This document shows positions 32,729 through 41,208 of a stretch of 64,000 nt of DNA, one piece after another (positions within the stretch are counted from its first letter, which is position 1; each line of letters begins with the position of its first letter). The stretch comes from Sinomonas gamaensis (GTDB lineage Bacteria; Actinomycetota; Actinomycetes; Actinomycetales; Micrococcaceae). The notes beneath the pieces were generated by a model that saw only the letters and a program-made list of their open reading frames with translations, ran no database searches and had not been told where the DNA came from. The translations under genes were made by a program, and so were the position numbers. The stretch covers positions 149,872 to 213,871 of the forward strand of contig NZ_SSCL01000007.1 in assembly GCF_005876955.1 (NCBI RefSeq), in the 5' to 3' direction.

Positions 32729-32760
32729 GGTGAATCGGTGAATCGGTGAATCGGTGAATC
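32729..32760. repeat. Four tandem copies of GGTGAATC
   Basis: The 8-bp unit GGTGAATC is repeated exactly four times between the start of the SDR gene (32703) and the stop of the isomerase gene (32767). It is a possible slippage site in the intergenic leader of the SDR gene. Confidence 0.9.
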
Positions 32761-32766
32761 CGTAAG

Positions 32767-33591
32767 TCAGATGAGGTCGCTGATGAAGCTGCCAGCCTTG
32801 GCGGCGGCTGCTGGTCGCTCCTCGTGGGTGAGGTCGTGGGCCTCGAGCTCGAGCGAGAAGTGCCCGTCGAAGTCGGCGTCGCGCAGGGCCGCGAGGGCGC
32901 CGGCGAAGTCCACAGAGCCGTTTCCGATGCTGAGGTTGATGTTCCCCGGCACGGCGTCACGCAGATGGACGTGGGCGATGCGGCCCGCGAGTGCAGCGAT
33001 TGCCTCCTCGGGCTGGCTGCCGGAGGCGACCACATGGGAGAGGTCGACGACGTGCCGCACCTTTGTGCCTTCGAGCCGGCTTGCGAGGGCGAGGGCTCGG
33101 TCCAGGGTCCCGCAGAGGCGGTAGAAGTGCAGGGACTCCGTCCAGAGCCCCACTCCGACCCCGGCCGCGCGCTCGGCGGCAACGGCCAGCTGCTCGGCCA
33201 CGAGGTCGAGGTCCTGATCCAGGCTCCGGACCGGATCAGGACTCAGGGCACCGCACGGGAGCACGAGGGCTTTGGCGCCCACTCTCTCCGTGAGGGTGAG
33301 CAGCCGTTCGAGGTGAGCCTCCCGCACTGCCACCCCGTCGCCGTCGAGCACTGCGTTGAGATCTCCGATGTCCCCGTTCACCGAGCGGACGCGCAGGCCT
33401 GAGTCCGTCACGCGTGACGCCACACCCTCGATATCTGCATCGGTGAGTTCGAAGGGGACGTGATCGCAGACGCCCGGAAGGGCACCGAGGTCTATTTCCT
33501 CGAAGCCGAGTCCGACCATCGCGGCCAAGGCATCGCCGAGCGACAGGTGGCGGAAGCTGATCGACGAGCAGCCGAGACGGTCGTGGAACAT
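32767..33591 (-). CDS. Sugar phosphate isomerase/epimerase family (TIM barrel)
   Basis: A xylose-isomerase-like TIM barrel protein of 274 residues (AP endonuclease family 2 fold). Likely metal ligands: Glu in VGLWTESLHFYR, Asp in HVVDLSHVV, His in IAHVHLRDAVPGN and Glu in GHFSLELEAHD. Start ATG 33591 has GGAGG 7 nt upstream. Upstream gene of an apparent isomerase-SDR operon. It probably isomerises or epimerises a ketose or keto-acid made by the SDR. Exact substrate unknown. Confidence 0.85.
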   Translation of the reverse strand: MFHDRLGCSSISFRHLSLGDALAAMVGLGFEEIDLGALPGVCDHVPFELTDADIEGVASRVTDSGLRVRSVNGDIGDLNAVLDGDGVAVREAHLERLLTLTERVGAKALVLPCGALSPDPVRSLDQDLDLVAEQLAVAAERAAGVGVGLWTESLHFYRLCGTLDRALALASRLEGTKVRHVVDLSHVVASGSQPEEAIAALAGRIAHVHLRDAVPGNINLSIGNGSVDFAGALAALRDADFDGHFSLELEAHDLTHEERPAAAAKAGSFISDLI

Positions 33592-33645
33592 CCTTGTCCT
33601 CCGAGTGGGAGCTGACGGTGTGGCACTGACCACGCTACGGTGTTC

Positions 33646-33732
33646 GACTGTTAACAGTCAACCTAAGCAACCGGTTGTTGACATTGCGAAGTGATGCCGG
33701 GCACACTGAGGGAGCGATGTCGACTGTCAACA
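33646..33732. promoter_or_regulatory. Operator region with TGTYRACA boxes
   Basis: Between divergent operons lie three related boxes: TGTTAACA (33649-33656) inside the perfect palindrome GACTGTTAACAGTC (33646-33659), TGTTGACA (33676-33683) and TGTCAACA (33725-33732). TTGACA within the second may be the -35 of the MHS gene. Matching half-sites occur before the GntR gene at 37101-37129, suggesting one regulator. Confidence 0.6.
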
Positions 33733-33768
33733 CATCGACTCCCACATCTGATCCGGAAGGAAACGCCC

Positions 33769-35109
33769 ATGAGCAACGAGGCTCTCGCCATGCGCGGCCC
33801 GGTCCACGGCACCAAGGACGCCAAGCGCGTCGCCGTCGGTTCGGCCGTCGGGGCAGTCATCGAGACGTATGACTTCATCGGCTTCGGCACCGCCGCGGCC
33901 CTCTATTTCGGCACGGCCTTCTTCCCGGGCGCGGACCCCGTCACCGGCACGCTGGCCTCGTTCGCCACCCTCGGCGTCGGCTTCGCCGCCCGCCCGCTCG
34001 GCGGCATCATCGGCGGACACCTCGGTGACCGCCTCGGGCGCAAGCCAGTCCTCGTGGCCTCCCTCATCGTCATGGGCATCGCAACGTTCGCAATCGGCCT
34101 GCTCCCCACGTACGCCGCGGTGGGGGTCCTCGCTCCCGCCCTGCTTGTCGCTGTGCGCATCATCCAGGGCCTGGCGTTCGGAGCCGAGTGGGGCGGCGCA
34201 ATCCTCATGAGCTACGAGCACGCGCCGTGGCGGCGCAAGGGCGCCGTGACCGGCATCGTGCAGGCGGGCTTCCCCGTGGGCCTGCTCCTGGCCAATCTCG
34301 TGTTCCTCTTCAGCGTCCACCTCGGCAGCGAGTGGGCGTGGCGCATCCCGTTCCTCGCGAGCCTCGCCCTCGTGATCGTCGGCCTCATCATCCGCTCCAA
34401 GGTGCCTGAATCGCCCGTCTTCGAGGACGTCAAGGAAAGCGGAAACCTCGCCAAGTCGCCCATCACCGAGGTGATCCGCAACGACTGGCGGAACATCCTG
34501 CGGGGCATCGGCCTCCGCATCGCAGAGACGGCAGGCTACGCGGTCTCCGTGACGTACATGATCTCCTACCTCAACTCCGCCAAACTCGCGGATAAGAACC
34601 AGACCCTCATCGCCCTGTGCATCGCCTCGGCCATTGGCATCTTCGCCACGTGGACCTGGGGTGCCCTCACGGACAAGGTGGGCCGCCGACCTGTCTACAT
34701 CTGGTCCTGTGCCTTCGCCGTCCTGTTCGGCGTGCCGATGTTCCTGCTCGTCAACACAGGCCTCTTCCTGTTCATCATCGCGACCATCGTCCTCGCGTAC
34801 GCCGTGTGCCAGAACTCCCTCGCCGGAGCCCAGGGCGCGTGGTTCCCGGAGCTGTTCCAGGCCAAGACCCGGTCCTCCGGTGCGTCGCTCGCCTATCAGA
34901 TCTCGGCGATGGTCTCCGGCTTCACGCCGTTCATCACCACGCTGCTCTTCGTGAGCTTCGGCTGGATCGGCCCCGCCCTGCTCTTCAGCGCCTACGGGGC
35001 GATCGGCCTCTGGGCCGCCATCGCTACCCGCGAGACGTGGGGGCGCCGGGAGCGCGAGGCGGCCGAGCGGATCTCCGCCGAGACGCCCGCCCCGGCCAAC
35101 AGCCACTAG
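33769..35109 (+). CDS. MHS-family MFS transporter
   Basis: A 446-residue, 12-TM metabolite:H+ symporter. Marks: GSAVGAVIETYDFIGFGTAAALYF in TM1, GHLGDRLGRKPVL motif A, and EWGGAILMSYEHAPWRRKG after TM4, all MHS hallmarks. RBS GGAAGG (33755-33760) before ATG 33769. First gene of an operon with the split transketolase; it probably imports the sugar acid or polyol processed by the cluster. Its stop lies in a threefold 15-bp repeat. Confidence 0.9.
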   Translation: MSNEALAMRGPVHGTKDAKRVAVGSAVGAVIETYDFIGFGTAAALYFGTAFFPGADPVTGTLASFATLGVGFAARPLGGIIGGHLGDRLGRKPVLVASLIVMGIATFAIGLLPTYAAVGVLAPALLVAVRIIQGLAFGAEWGGAILMSYEHAPWRRKGAVTGIVQAGFPVGLLLANLVFLFSVHLGSEWAWRIPFLASLALVIVGLIIRSKVPESPVFEDVKESGNLAKSPITEVIRNDWRNILRGIGLRIAETAGYAVSVTYMISYLNSAKLADKNQTLIALCIASAIGIFATWTWGALTDKVGRRPVYIWSCAFAVLFGVPMFLLVNTGLFLFIIATIVLAYAVCQNSLAGAQGAWFPELFQAKTRSSGASLAYQISAMVSGFTPFITTLLFVSFGWIGPALLFSAYGAIGLWAAIATRETWGRREREAAERISAETPAPANSH

Positions 35110-35139
35110 GCCAACAGCCACTAGGCCAACAGCCACTAA
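35095..35139 (+). repeat. Three 15-bp repeats each carrying a stop codon
   Basis: GCCAACAGCCACTAG (35095-35109), an exact copy (35110-35124) and a copy ending TAA (35125-35139). Each unit reads A-N-S-H-stop in the frame of the MHS transporter, so the gene end is triplicated with three successive in-frame stops. Confidence 0.95.
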
Positions 35140-35158
35140 ACAGAGGAATCCCGCTCCA

Positions 35159-36085
35159 ATGACATCCCCGATTCTCGACTCCCGCCCTCGGGCAGCCTCG
35201 GCCGCGCGCCGCGCCGCCGTCGAGGCGGCTGCCCACAGAATCCGCCGCAACGCCCTGTTCATGGGCGAGGTCCAAGGCCAGGGCTACGTGGGCCAGGCGC
35301 TCGGCGCGGCGGACATCCTCGCGTGCCTGTACGCGGACCAGCTTCGCTTCCGACCGGAGGATCCACAGTGGGAGGGCCGCGACCGGTTCCTCCTCTCCAC
35401 CGGGCACTACGCGATCGGCCTGTACGCCGCCCTCGCTGAGGCCGGGATCATCCCGATCGAGGAGCTGGAGACCTACGGCTCGGACAACTCGCGCCTCCCC
35501 ATGTCGGGCATGTCGACCTACACGCCCGGCATGGAGATCTCGGGCGGGTCCCTGGGGCACGGGCTGACGATCGCCGTCGGCCTGGCCCTCGGGCTGCGGC
35601 ACCGCGGCAACCCCGCGCGGATCGTGAACTTCCTCTCCGACGGCGAGCTCGACGAGGGCTCGACCTGGGAAGCCGCGATGGGCGCCGCCCACCATCGGCT
35701 CGGCCGGCTCACCGCCGTCGTCGACATCAACGCGCTCCAAGCGGACGGCGCTACCGCAGGCGTCCTGCGCACCGAGCCGGTGGGGGACAAGTGGGCAGCG
35801 TGCGGCTGGCGAGTGTTCCGCGTGGACGGGAACGACGTCGGGGCGCTGCTCGAGGCGTTCGACGCCGCCTTCTCCGAGGCGGGCGACGACGGCGGAGCGG
35901 GCGAGGGGGCGCCGGCCGTGATCCTGTGCGACACCAAGGTGGGACGGGGAGTCCCGCTGCTGGAGCAGCGCGAGAAGGCGCACTTCATGCGCATCGAAGA
36001 GCACGAGTGGTCGATCTGCGTCGAACAGCTCGAGGAGGGCCGAGCAGCCCGCGAGGGACAGAAGCATCAGGAGGAGCAGGCATGA
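35159..36085 (+). CDS. Transketolase N-terminal subunit (split enzyme)
   Basis: The thiamine-diphosphate-binding half of a two-subunit transketolase, 308 residues. The GDG...N cofactor motif is represented by FLSDGELDEGSTWEAAMGAAHHRLGRLTAVVDINALQADG, with SDG replacing GDG. GHYAIGLYAAL and SGGSLGHGLTIAVGLALG are family segments. Its stop overlaps the C-subunit start (ATGA). Split transketolases usually belong to catabolic clusters, e.g. apulose-4-phosphate use, rather than the housekeeping pentose phosphate pathway. No kinase gene is adjacent here. Confidence 0.9.
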   Translation: MTSPILDSRPRAASAARRAAVEAAAHRIRRNALFMGEVQGQGYVGQALGAADILACLYADQLRFRPEDPQWEGRDRFLLSTGHYAIGLYAALAEAGIIPIEELETYGSDNSRLPMSGMSTYTPGMEISGGSLGHGLTIAVGLALGLRHRGNPARIVNFLSDGELDEGSTWEAAMGAAHHRLGRLTAVVDINALQADGATAGVLRTEPVGDKWAACGWRVFRVDGNDVGALLEAFDAAFSEAGDDGGAGEGAPAVILCDTKVGRGVPLLEQREKAHFMRIEEHEWSICVEQLEEGRAAREGQKHQEEQA

Positions 36086-37080
36086 GCACGGCAGCGGTGA
36101 ATACTCCGAGGCTCAAGACTTCGGCCATGATCGCCTCGTTCGCGGATCCGGGGCAGAAGACAGAACCCGCCCCGTTCGGCCACGCCCTCGCCGCCGCCGC
36201 CGAAGCCGACCCGCGGATCGTGGGCCTCACCGCGGACCTGGGCAAGTACACCGACATGCACATCTTCGCCAAGGCCCACCCCGATCGGTTCTTCCAGATG
36301 GGCATGGCCGAGCAGCTGCTTTTCGGAGCCGCGGCGGGCATGGCCGAAGCCGGCCTCGTGCCGTTCGCGTCGACCTACTCGGTCTTCGCCGCGCGGCGCG
36401 CGTATGACTTCATCTGCCTCGATATCGCCGAGCCGAACTTGAACGTGAACATCGTCGGCGGGCTGCCCGGCCTCACCACCGGGTACGGGCCGTCGCATCA
36501 GGCCACCGAGGACATGGCCATCTTCCGCGGCATGCCGAACCTGACGATCGTGGATCCGTGCGACTCGGTGGACATCGCCCAAGCCGTCCCGCAGCTCGCA
36601 GCCTCGGACGGGCCCACCTACCTGCGCCTCCTGCGCGGCAAGGTCCCGACGGTCCTGGACGAGTATGACTACGAGTTCGAGCTCGGCAAGGCCAAAGTCC
36701 TGCGCGGCGGCAACGACGTCGTCTTCGTCTCCTCCGGGCTCATGACCATGCGGGCGCTCCAAGCGGCCGCCGCCCTTGAGAAGCACAAGGTGGACGTCGC
36801 CGTCGTCCATGCCCCCACCATCAAGCCCTTCGACGAGGCCACAGTCCTCGCCGAGCTGGCGGGAGACAGACTCGCGGTGACCCTCGAGAACCACACGGTG
36901 GTGGGCGGCCTGTTCGAAACCGTCGCATCGGCCCTGGTGCGAGCGGGGGTGACGCGGCGCGTGGTCCCGGTTGGGCTCCCGGACGAGTTCCTCGACGCGG
37001 GCGCCTTGCCCACCCTGCACTCGAAGTACGGGCTGAGCGTGGAGCGGATCGTCGCGAAGGTTCTGGCCGAACTCGGCTGA
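36082..37080 (+). CDS. Transketolase C-terminal subunit (split enzyme)
   Basis: The Pyr plus C-terminal domains of the split transketolase (332 residues). Marks: FGHALAAAAEADPRIVGLTADLGKYTDMHIFAKAHPDRFFQMGMAEQ, where Glu of MAEQ activates thiamine diphosphate, PYDFICLD-type region AYDFICLDIAEPNLNVNIVGG and the C-domain VALENH-type segment AVTLENHTVVGGL. ATG 36082 overlaps the N-subunit stop. The pair should transfer a two-carbon ketol unit; in this cluster, with an SDR and isomerase, it may cleave a C4-C6 ketose or ketose phosphate (inference). Confidence 0.9.
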   Translation: MSTAAVNTPRLKTSAMIASFADPGQKTEPAPFGHALAAAAEADPRIVGLTADLGKYTDMHIFAKAHPDRFFQMGMAEQLLFGAAAGMAEAGLVPFASTYSVFAARRAYDFICLDIAEPNLNVNIVGGLPGLTTGYGPSHQATEDMAIFRGMPNLTIVDPCDSVDIAQAVPQLAASDGPTYLRLLRGKVPTVLDEYDYEFELGKAKVLRGGNDVVFVSSGLMTMRALQAAAALEKHKVDVAVVHAPTIKPFDEATVLAELAGDRLAVTLENHTVVGGLFETVASALVRAGVTRRVVPVGLPDEFLDAGALPTLHSKYGLSVERIVAKVLAELG

Positions 37081-37098
37081 GCCAGCGCGCATATCATG

Positions 37099-37131
37099 AG
37101 TGTCAACGATTGTCGGATGACAGTTGACACT
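37099..37131. promoter_or_regulatory. Nested inverted repeat upstream of gntR
   Basis: AGTGTCAAC (37099-37107) and GTTGACACT (37123-37131) are perfect 9-bp arms, with TGTC (37111-37114) and GACA (37119-37122) nested inside. It lies 17 bp before the GntR ATG and shares TGTCAAC/GTTGACA with the boxes at 33649-33732, suggesting autoregulation and control of the cluster. Confidence 0.65.
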
Positions 37132-37147
37132 GCAGCGGGAGGACCCC

Positions 37148-37810
37148 ATGGCCATCGGAGCATCCCTGCCCGGCCTCGAGAAGAAGAGCCTGCGGGAACA
37201 GGCGCTCGCCGCCCTGCGCCGCGCCATCACCTCCGGCGAACTGCGCCAGGGCCAGCACCTTGTCGAGACGGAGCTGTCCGAGATGCTCGGAATCAGCCGA
37301 GGGACGCTGCGCGAGGCCCTTCGCCAACTCGAGCAGGAGGGCCTCGCCTCGGCCGGCCCTCGCGGCCGGCTGAGCGTGCGACACCTCGATCCCAAGGAGA
37401 TTCGGGATATCTTCGCGGTGCGCGGAGTGCTTGAGTCCCTCGCTGCGCGCACCCTCATCGAGCAGCCGCGGCGGGCAAAGGCTGTGGGCGAACTGAGGGA
37501 CGCCCTCGAGAACATGGACGAGGCTTCTGGGCGTTCCCTCGAGGACCGGATCGAAGCCGACTTGGACTTCCACCGGCTCCTGTGCAGGCTCTCCGGGAAC
37601 GAGACGCTCCTTCACCAGTGGCAGTCCCTCGAGGGCTCGATCCGGATGTCCATCATGTTCGCGGGCCTTGAGCGAGCCACGAGCAATATGAGCGTGGACC
37701 GGCACCGGGACATTGTCGACGCGATCGAGTCCGGCGACGCGGTGACCGCTCGCGAGACCATCCTTGCCCACATGGAGTCGGCCTCGAACAACCTCGTGAG
37801 CGAGGACTGA
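37148..37810 (+). CDS. GntR family regulator, FCD subfamily
   Basis: A 220-residue regulator with a winged helix (residues about 12-75: EQALAALRRAITSGELRQGQHL then SEMLGISRGTLREALRQLEQEGL) and FCD ligand domain (EADLDFHRLLCRLSGN; VDRHRDIVDAIESGD holds the metal His). ATG 37148 has GGGAGG 5 nt upstream. It closes the sugar cluster starting at 31930 and is the likely reader of the TGTYRACA boxes. Confidence 0.9.
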   Translation: MAIGASLPGLEKKSLREQALAALRRAITSGELRQGQHLVETELSEMLGISRGTLREALRQLEQEGLASAGPRGRLSVRHLDPKEIRDIFAVRGVLESLAARTLIEQPRRAKAVGELRDALENMDEASGRSLEDRIEADLDFHRLLCRLSGNETLLHQWQSLEGSIRMSIMFAGLERATSNMSVDRHRDIVDAIESGDAVTARETILAHMESASNNLVSED

Positions 37811-37816
37811 GGCGGG

Positions 37817-38203
37817 TCAGCCCGCCTTGACCAGCGGCTGGGTACCCGTGAACGGTCCTGTGCGGTCGGAGTAGGCGAGGGTCAGAGGGGCGCGCTCGGC
37901 GGGGGCCTTGGCTCGGGCGGGCACCTCGGTGCGCGCGGCGGCAAGGATCGCGTCCGCCTTTGCGACGACGGCACTGCGGACGTGGTCTGTGGCGGTGGCC
38001 TCGGCGGTCGAGTGCACGGGCCGGTAGACGAAGACCTTCGCGCCGAGCTTGGCGATCGAGACCATGGTCTGTGCAACCCCCGCCAGAAGCAGCGTGATGA
38101 CCAGCGAGACGGACAGGATCAGCAGCATGACGCCGCCGATCATGAGGGTGCCGCCGTACACGAGATTCGCGACCACAGTTCCGTCGTCCACGTTGTCTCC
38201 CAT
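37817..38203 (-). CDS. Hypothetical single- or double-pass membrane protein
   Basis: A 128-residue protein with a strongly hydrophobic region (residues about 14-50: two adjacent TM helices, GGTLMIGGVMLLILSVSLVITLLLAGV) followed by an Ala/Glu/Arg-rich cytoplasmic or external tail that could be helical. No family recognised. Its end converges with the GntR gene with a 6-bp gap. Confidence 0.6.
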   Translation of the reverse strand: MGDNVDDGTVVANLVYGGTLMIGGVMLLILSVSLVITLLLAGVAQTMVSIAKLGAKVFVYRPVHSTAEATATDHVRSAVVAKADAILAAARTEVPARAKAPAERAPLTLAYSDRTGPFTGTQPLVKAG

Positions 38204-38425
38204 CCCCAGAGAACGCTGAGTGGAAAATCCAGGGGCCCACCTGCCTCACCGGACAACACCATTCTCACCTATCACATGAGGGGGTATTCAACCCGCTGAC
38301 CGTGATGTTGTGGAAAAGCAATGGAGACGTTATCGAACGTGACAAACGTAGTCTTTCATCCGTGAACAGGGCCACATCTGCGCCCTGAAGGGAACAAGGC
38401 GGACGCGGGTGAGGTTGCCGACCAT
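38204..38425. other. Intergenic region, no gene seen
   Basis: A 222-bp divergent gap, visibly less GC-rich than its surroundings. It contains AACGTGACAAACGT (repeated ACGT motifs, 38335-38348) and must hold promoters for both flanking genes. I could not fix a convincing -35/-10 pair or any small gene. Confidence 0.5.
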
Positions 38426-39469
38426 GTGACTGCCCTCTCCGTCCTTGACCTCGCCCCCATCGTCCAGGGATCCACCGTCGCCGACGCCCTCGCGAGCGCC
38501 ACAAGCTTCGCCCGTGCCGTGGAGGAGGCAGGGTACCGGCGCCTGTGGTACGCGGAGCATCACAACACCGAGGCGCTCGCCTCGAACTCCACCGCCCTCC
38601 TCATTGCGAATGCCGCCGCCGCGACGAGCACGCTCCGCGTCGGCTCGGGCGGCATCATGCTCCCGAACCACTCGCCCCTCGCCGTCGCGGAAGCGTTCGG
38701 CACCCTGGCCAACCTCTACGGTCCGCGCATCGACCTCGGGCTCGGGCGCGCCCCGGGCACGGACCCCCGGACCGCTGCGATCCTCCGCCGGGGCGCGAGG
38801 GACGACGACGAGCAGAACTTCGCCAACAACATCCGCCTTCTCGCCTGGTACTTCGGCGAACAGGTGGACGATTCGGATTCTGTTCTCCTCAACGACTCCG
38901 TCCAGCTCTCCCACGGCGTCCACGCCGAGGTCGCGCGGAACACGCACGTCCCGCTGTGGGTCCTGGGAAGTTCGACGGCGGGCGCGGCCATCGCCGGCCA
39001 GCTCGGCCTTCCGTACGCAGCAGCGAGCCACTTCGCACCGTTCCAGCTGAGCGAAGCGATCTGGACCTACCGCCAGATGTTCAACCCGTCGGCTCCAACT
39101 GCTCAGATCGCCGAGCCCTACGTCATGGCCGGAGCCAACCTCATGGTTGCGCCGACCCACGAGGAGGCCGAGTACCTCTTCACGTCCCACCAGCAGATGT
39201 TCCTCGGCATCCGCCGCGGCGAGCGCGGTCCCATCAGGCCTCCGGTCCGCGAGCTGGACTGGGCCCCGCACGAGGAGCAGATGGCCGCGTCGGCGCTGCG
39301 AGTTTCGGCGGTGGGCACTCCCGCCGAGGCCGCCGAGTTCCTTCGGGCCTTCGCGGCGTCGTACGGCGTAGACGAGGTCATCCTCACCGGCTACGCCCAC
39401 GACCCCGCCTTGCGGGAGCGGAGCTTCAGCCTCCTCGCCGAGGAGTGGGAACGGGTCGCCGCGGCCTAG
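38426..39469 (+). CDS. LLM class flavin-dependent oxidoreductase
   Basis: A bacterial luciferase-like flavin oxidoreductase of 347 residues, belonging to the single-domain group that includes alkanal monooxygenase-like proteins (YhbW/MsnO8 type). Segments: FARAVEEAGYRRLWYAEHHNTEALASNSTALLIAN with AEHH typical of the group, LRVGSGGIMLPNHSPLAVAEAFGTLANLYGPRIDLGLGRAPGTD, and VPLWVLGSSTAGAAIAGQLGLPYAAASHF. Substrate unknown. Start GTG 38426 without clear RBS. It converges with the ter operon (4-bp overlap). Confidence 0.85.
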   Translation: MTALSVLDLAPIVQGSTVADALASATSFARAVEEAGYRRLWYAEHHNTEALASNSTALLIANAAAATSTLRVGSGGIMLPNHSPLAVAEAFGTLANLYGPRIDLGLGRAPGTDPRTAAILRRGARDDDEQNFANNIRLLAWYFGEQVDDSDSVLLNDSVQLSHGVHAEVARNTHVPLWVLGSSTAGAAIAGQLGLPYAAASHFAPFQLSEAIWTYRQMFNPSAPTAQIAEPYVMAGANLMVAPTHEEAEYLFTSHQQMFLGIRRGERGPIRPPVRELDWAPHEEQMAASALRVSAVGTPAEAAEFLRAFAASYGVDEVILTGYAHDPALRERSFSLLAEEWERVAAA

Positions 39470-40041
39470 CGCCTTCGGACGAAGCCGATCGTCATGGTGA
39501 AGCCGAACTCCCGCCAGATCTGACCGTCGTCCCATTCGGCGGGAACGGACTCCGCCCGCAGTTCGAGGATGGATCCGATGCGCTGAAGCGTCAGGACGGT
39601 CCGGCGGCCCTCGCCGAGCGAGCCTGCGATGGCGGCAGCAGCGCCGTCGAACGTCTGAACGGTGAGGGGTCCCGCGCCGGCGATGAAGAGGGCGCGCCGC
39701 AGCTGCCTCATGTGGCGCAGGACCACAACGGCGTCCCGATTCACATACCCCACGAGCGGGCGGCCGCCCGGGGTCTGCACGACCGTCCCGATCTGCTCGC
39801 GGTGCACGCTCTGGGCCCCCGTGATCCGGCTCGGGTCCTCCCACGCGGTGCCCCGCGTGCCCGTCACGAAGAGCGAGCCGATCGCCGACTGCCGCGGGTT
39901 GAGACGGACGACGGCGTCCCGCGCCGAGAGCTCCGGACGCGTGCCGAAGGCGGGGGCCGGGTAGAGACGCGACTCGGGCGGGACGGGCGCGGGCACGTGG
40001 GCGCGGCCGGGCCGCGGGAGGGTGAGGCCGTCGTCGTGCAT
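39466..40041 (-). CDS. TerD-operon-associated protein
   Basis: A 191-residue protein with a Pro-rich N-terminus and a mixed alpha/beta core (DAVVVLRHMRQLRRALFIAGAGPLTVQTFDG). I do not recognise a firm family; position after TerD, with a TGATG overlap, suggests it belongs to the tellurium-resistance/stress complex. Low similarity to TerD-type sequences cannot be ruled out without a search. Confidence 0.6.
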   Translation of the reverse strand: MHDDGLTLPRPGRAHVPAPVPPESRLYPAPAFGTRPELSARDAVVRLNPRQSAIGSLFVTGTRGTAWEDPSRITGAQSVHREQIGTVVQTPGGRPLVGYVNRDAVVVLRHMRQLRRALFIAGAGPLTVQTFDGAAAAIAGSLGEGRRTVLTLQRIGSILELRAESVPAEWDDGQIWREFGFTMTIGFVRRR

Positions 40042-40628
40042 CAGACGTCCAGCCCGAACTCGATGCCGACGCCCGCCAAGCCGTTCCGGTAGCCGCGGCC
40101 CACGGCGCGGAACGCCCAGCCGTCGCCGTCGCGGAACAGCTCGCCGATGAGGGCGGCCTGGATCTTCTCGGCGTCGTTGAGGGGCGCGTCGAAGCGCACA
40201 ATCTCGGATCCGTCCGGCCGGGAGACCGTGAGGGTGAGGGACCGGACCGGGGCGAAGTTCCCGGCGCCCCGCACCTCGGGGTCGATGTAGGTGACGAAGG
40301 CGATCTTGCCGACATCGTCGGGAACGCGCCGGAAGTCGACCTCGATCTGCTCGGCTCCTTCCTCGGCACGCGCCGGCGGGTCATAGGGGCCTGCCGTGGT
40401 GGGAGACAAGGCGATGCCGGGGGACGCCGTCGTCGGCTGGTTGAAGAAGATCAGATCGTCGGGTGTCAGGGCCCGCCCGTTGTCGCCGCACACCACGGCG
40501 AGCGAGACGGGCTCCGGCAGCGGACCGGCCGCGGGCTCGATGGCCCACTCGGTGGTGACCACCACGCCGACGAGCCCGGGGTCGCCCGCGCTGAGGGCCA
40601 CGGCGTTGTCCGGGGCGAGCGACGCCAT
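40041..40628 (-). CDS. terD: TerD family protein
   Basis: A calcium-binding TerD/TerZ-domain protein of 195 residues, part of the tellurite/stress (Ter) system that is thought to act near the membrane. Typical segments: NQPTTASPGIALSP (the FYNQ..SPxGAV position), EQIEVDFRRVPDDVGKIAFVTYIDPEV, LNDAEKIQAALIGELFRDGDGWAFRAVGRGYRNGLAGVGIEFGLDV at the C-terminus. Acidic loops give Ca2+ ligands. Centre of a three-gene operon with TGATG overlaps on both sides. A TelA gene lies 4 kb downstream. Confidence 0.9.
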   Translation of the reverse strand: MASLAPDNAVALSAGDPGLVGVVVTTEWAIEPAAGPLPEPVSLAVVCGDNGRALTPDDLIFFNQPTTASPGIALSPTTAGPYDPPARAEEGAEQIEVDFRRVPDDVGKIAFVTYIDPEVRGAGNFAPVRSLTLTVSRPDGSEIVRFDAPLNDAEKIQAALIGELFRDGDGWAFRAVGRGYRNGLAGVGIEFGLDV

Positions 40629-41164
40629 CAGCGGGACCCGCCCTCGGAGCCGCGCTGGGGCCCGTCCGGATGGATGCGCACCCCGTCGACGTCGAACTTG
40701 TCGCGCAGGAACCGTCCGTGGGCGCTCAGCTCGGCGATGGCCCCGGTCCGCACCTGATGGTCGAGGTCGAGGGCCGTCGCGTGGAGAATGTCCAGCTGCT
40801 CGAGCAGCTTCTCCGTCTCGGGGCTCTCGTCCGTCTGCGTCTCCGGGGGCAGCGCGCGGTACACGCGCAGCGAGGTGGGGAGGTAGTCCGCGGCGATCGA
40901 GTGCAGCAGAACCCGCTGCTCGGTCGAGGCGCCGTGCTCGGTCACGTAGTCGAGGAGGAGGCGCAGGATGTCCTCGATCTGGCGCATGTGCGACGACGCG
41001 AGCGTGGGCAGGAGCGAGCCCGCGCGGCGGATCGAACTGCGCAGCTCGGACAGGGCGGCACGGGTCTCCTCGAGCTCCTCGGCGAGCGTGGGCCCTGGGT
41101 CGTCGTCGAGGATTCGCTCGGGTTCCCGTCCGCTGCCGAACAGCGAGTCGAAGAACTTCCCCAT
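40628..41164 (-). CDS. Hypothetical helical protein, first gene of ter operon
   Basis: A 178-residue, mostly helical acidic protein with coiled-coil-prone stretches (LAEELEETRAALSELRSSIRRAG; EKLLEQLDILHATALDLDHQV). No family recognised with certainty; similar small proteins accompany TerD genes in actinobacteria. Its stop overlaps the TerD start. Start ATG 41164 faces the MarR gene across an 84-93 bp gap with an inverted-repeat operator. Confidence 0.65.
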   Translation of the reverse strand: MGKFFDSLFGSGREPERILDDDPGPTLAEELEETRAALSELRSSIRRAGSLLPTLASSHMRQIEDILRLLLDYVTEHGASTEQRVLLHSIAADYLPTSLRVYRALPPETQTDESPETEKLLEQLDILHATALDLDHQVRTGAIAELSAHGRFLRDKFDVDGVRIHPDGPQRGSEGGSR

Positions 41165-41208
41165 GGATTCACCTTAGCGGGTTGCCCTGACAGTTCCGCC
41201 GGGCAGTG

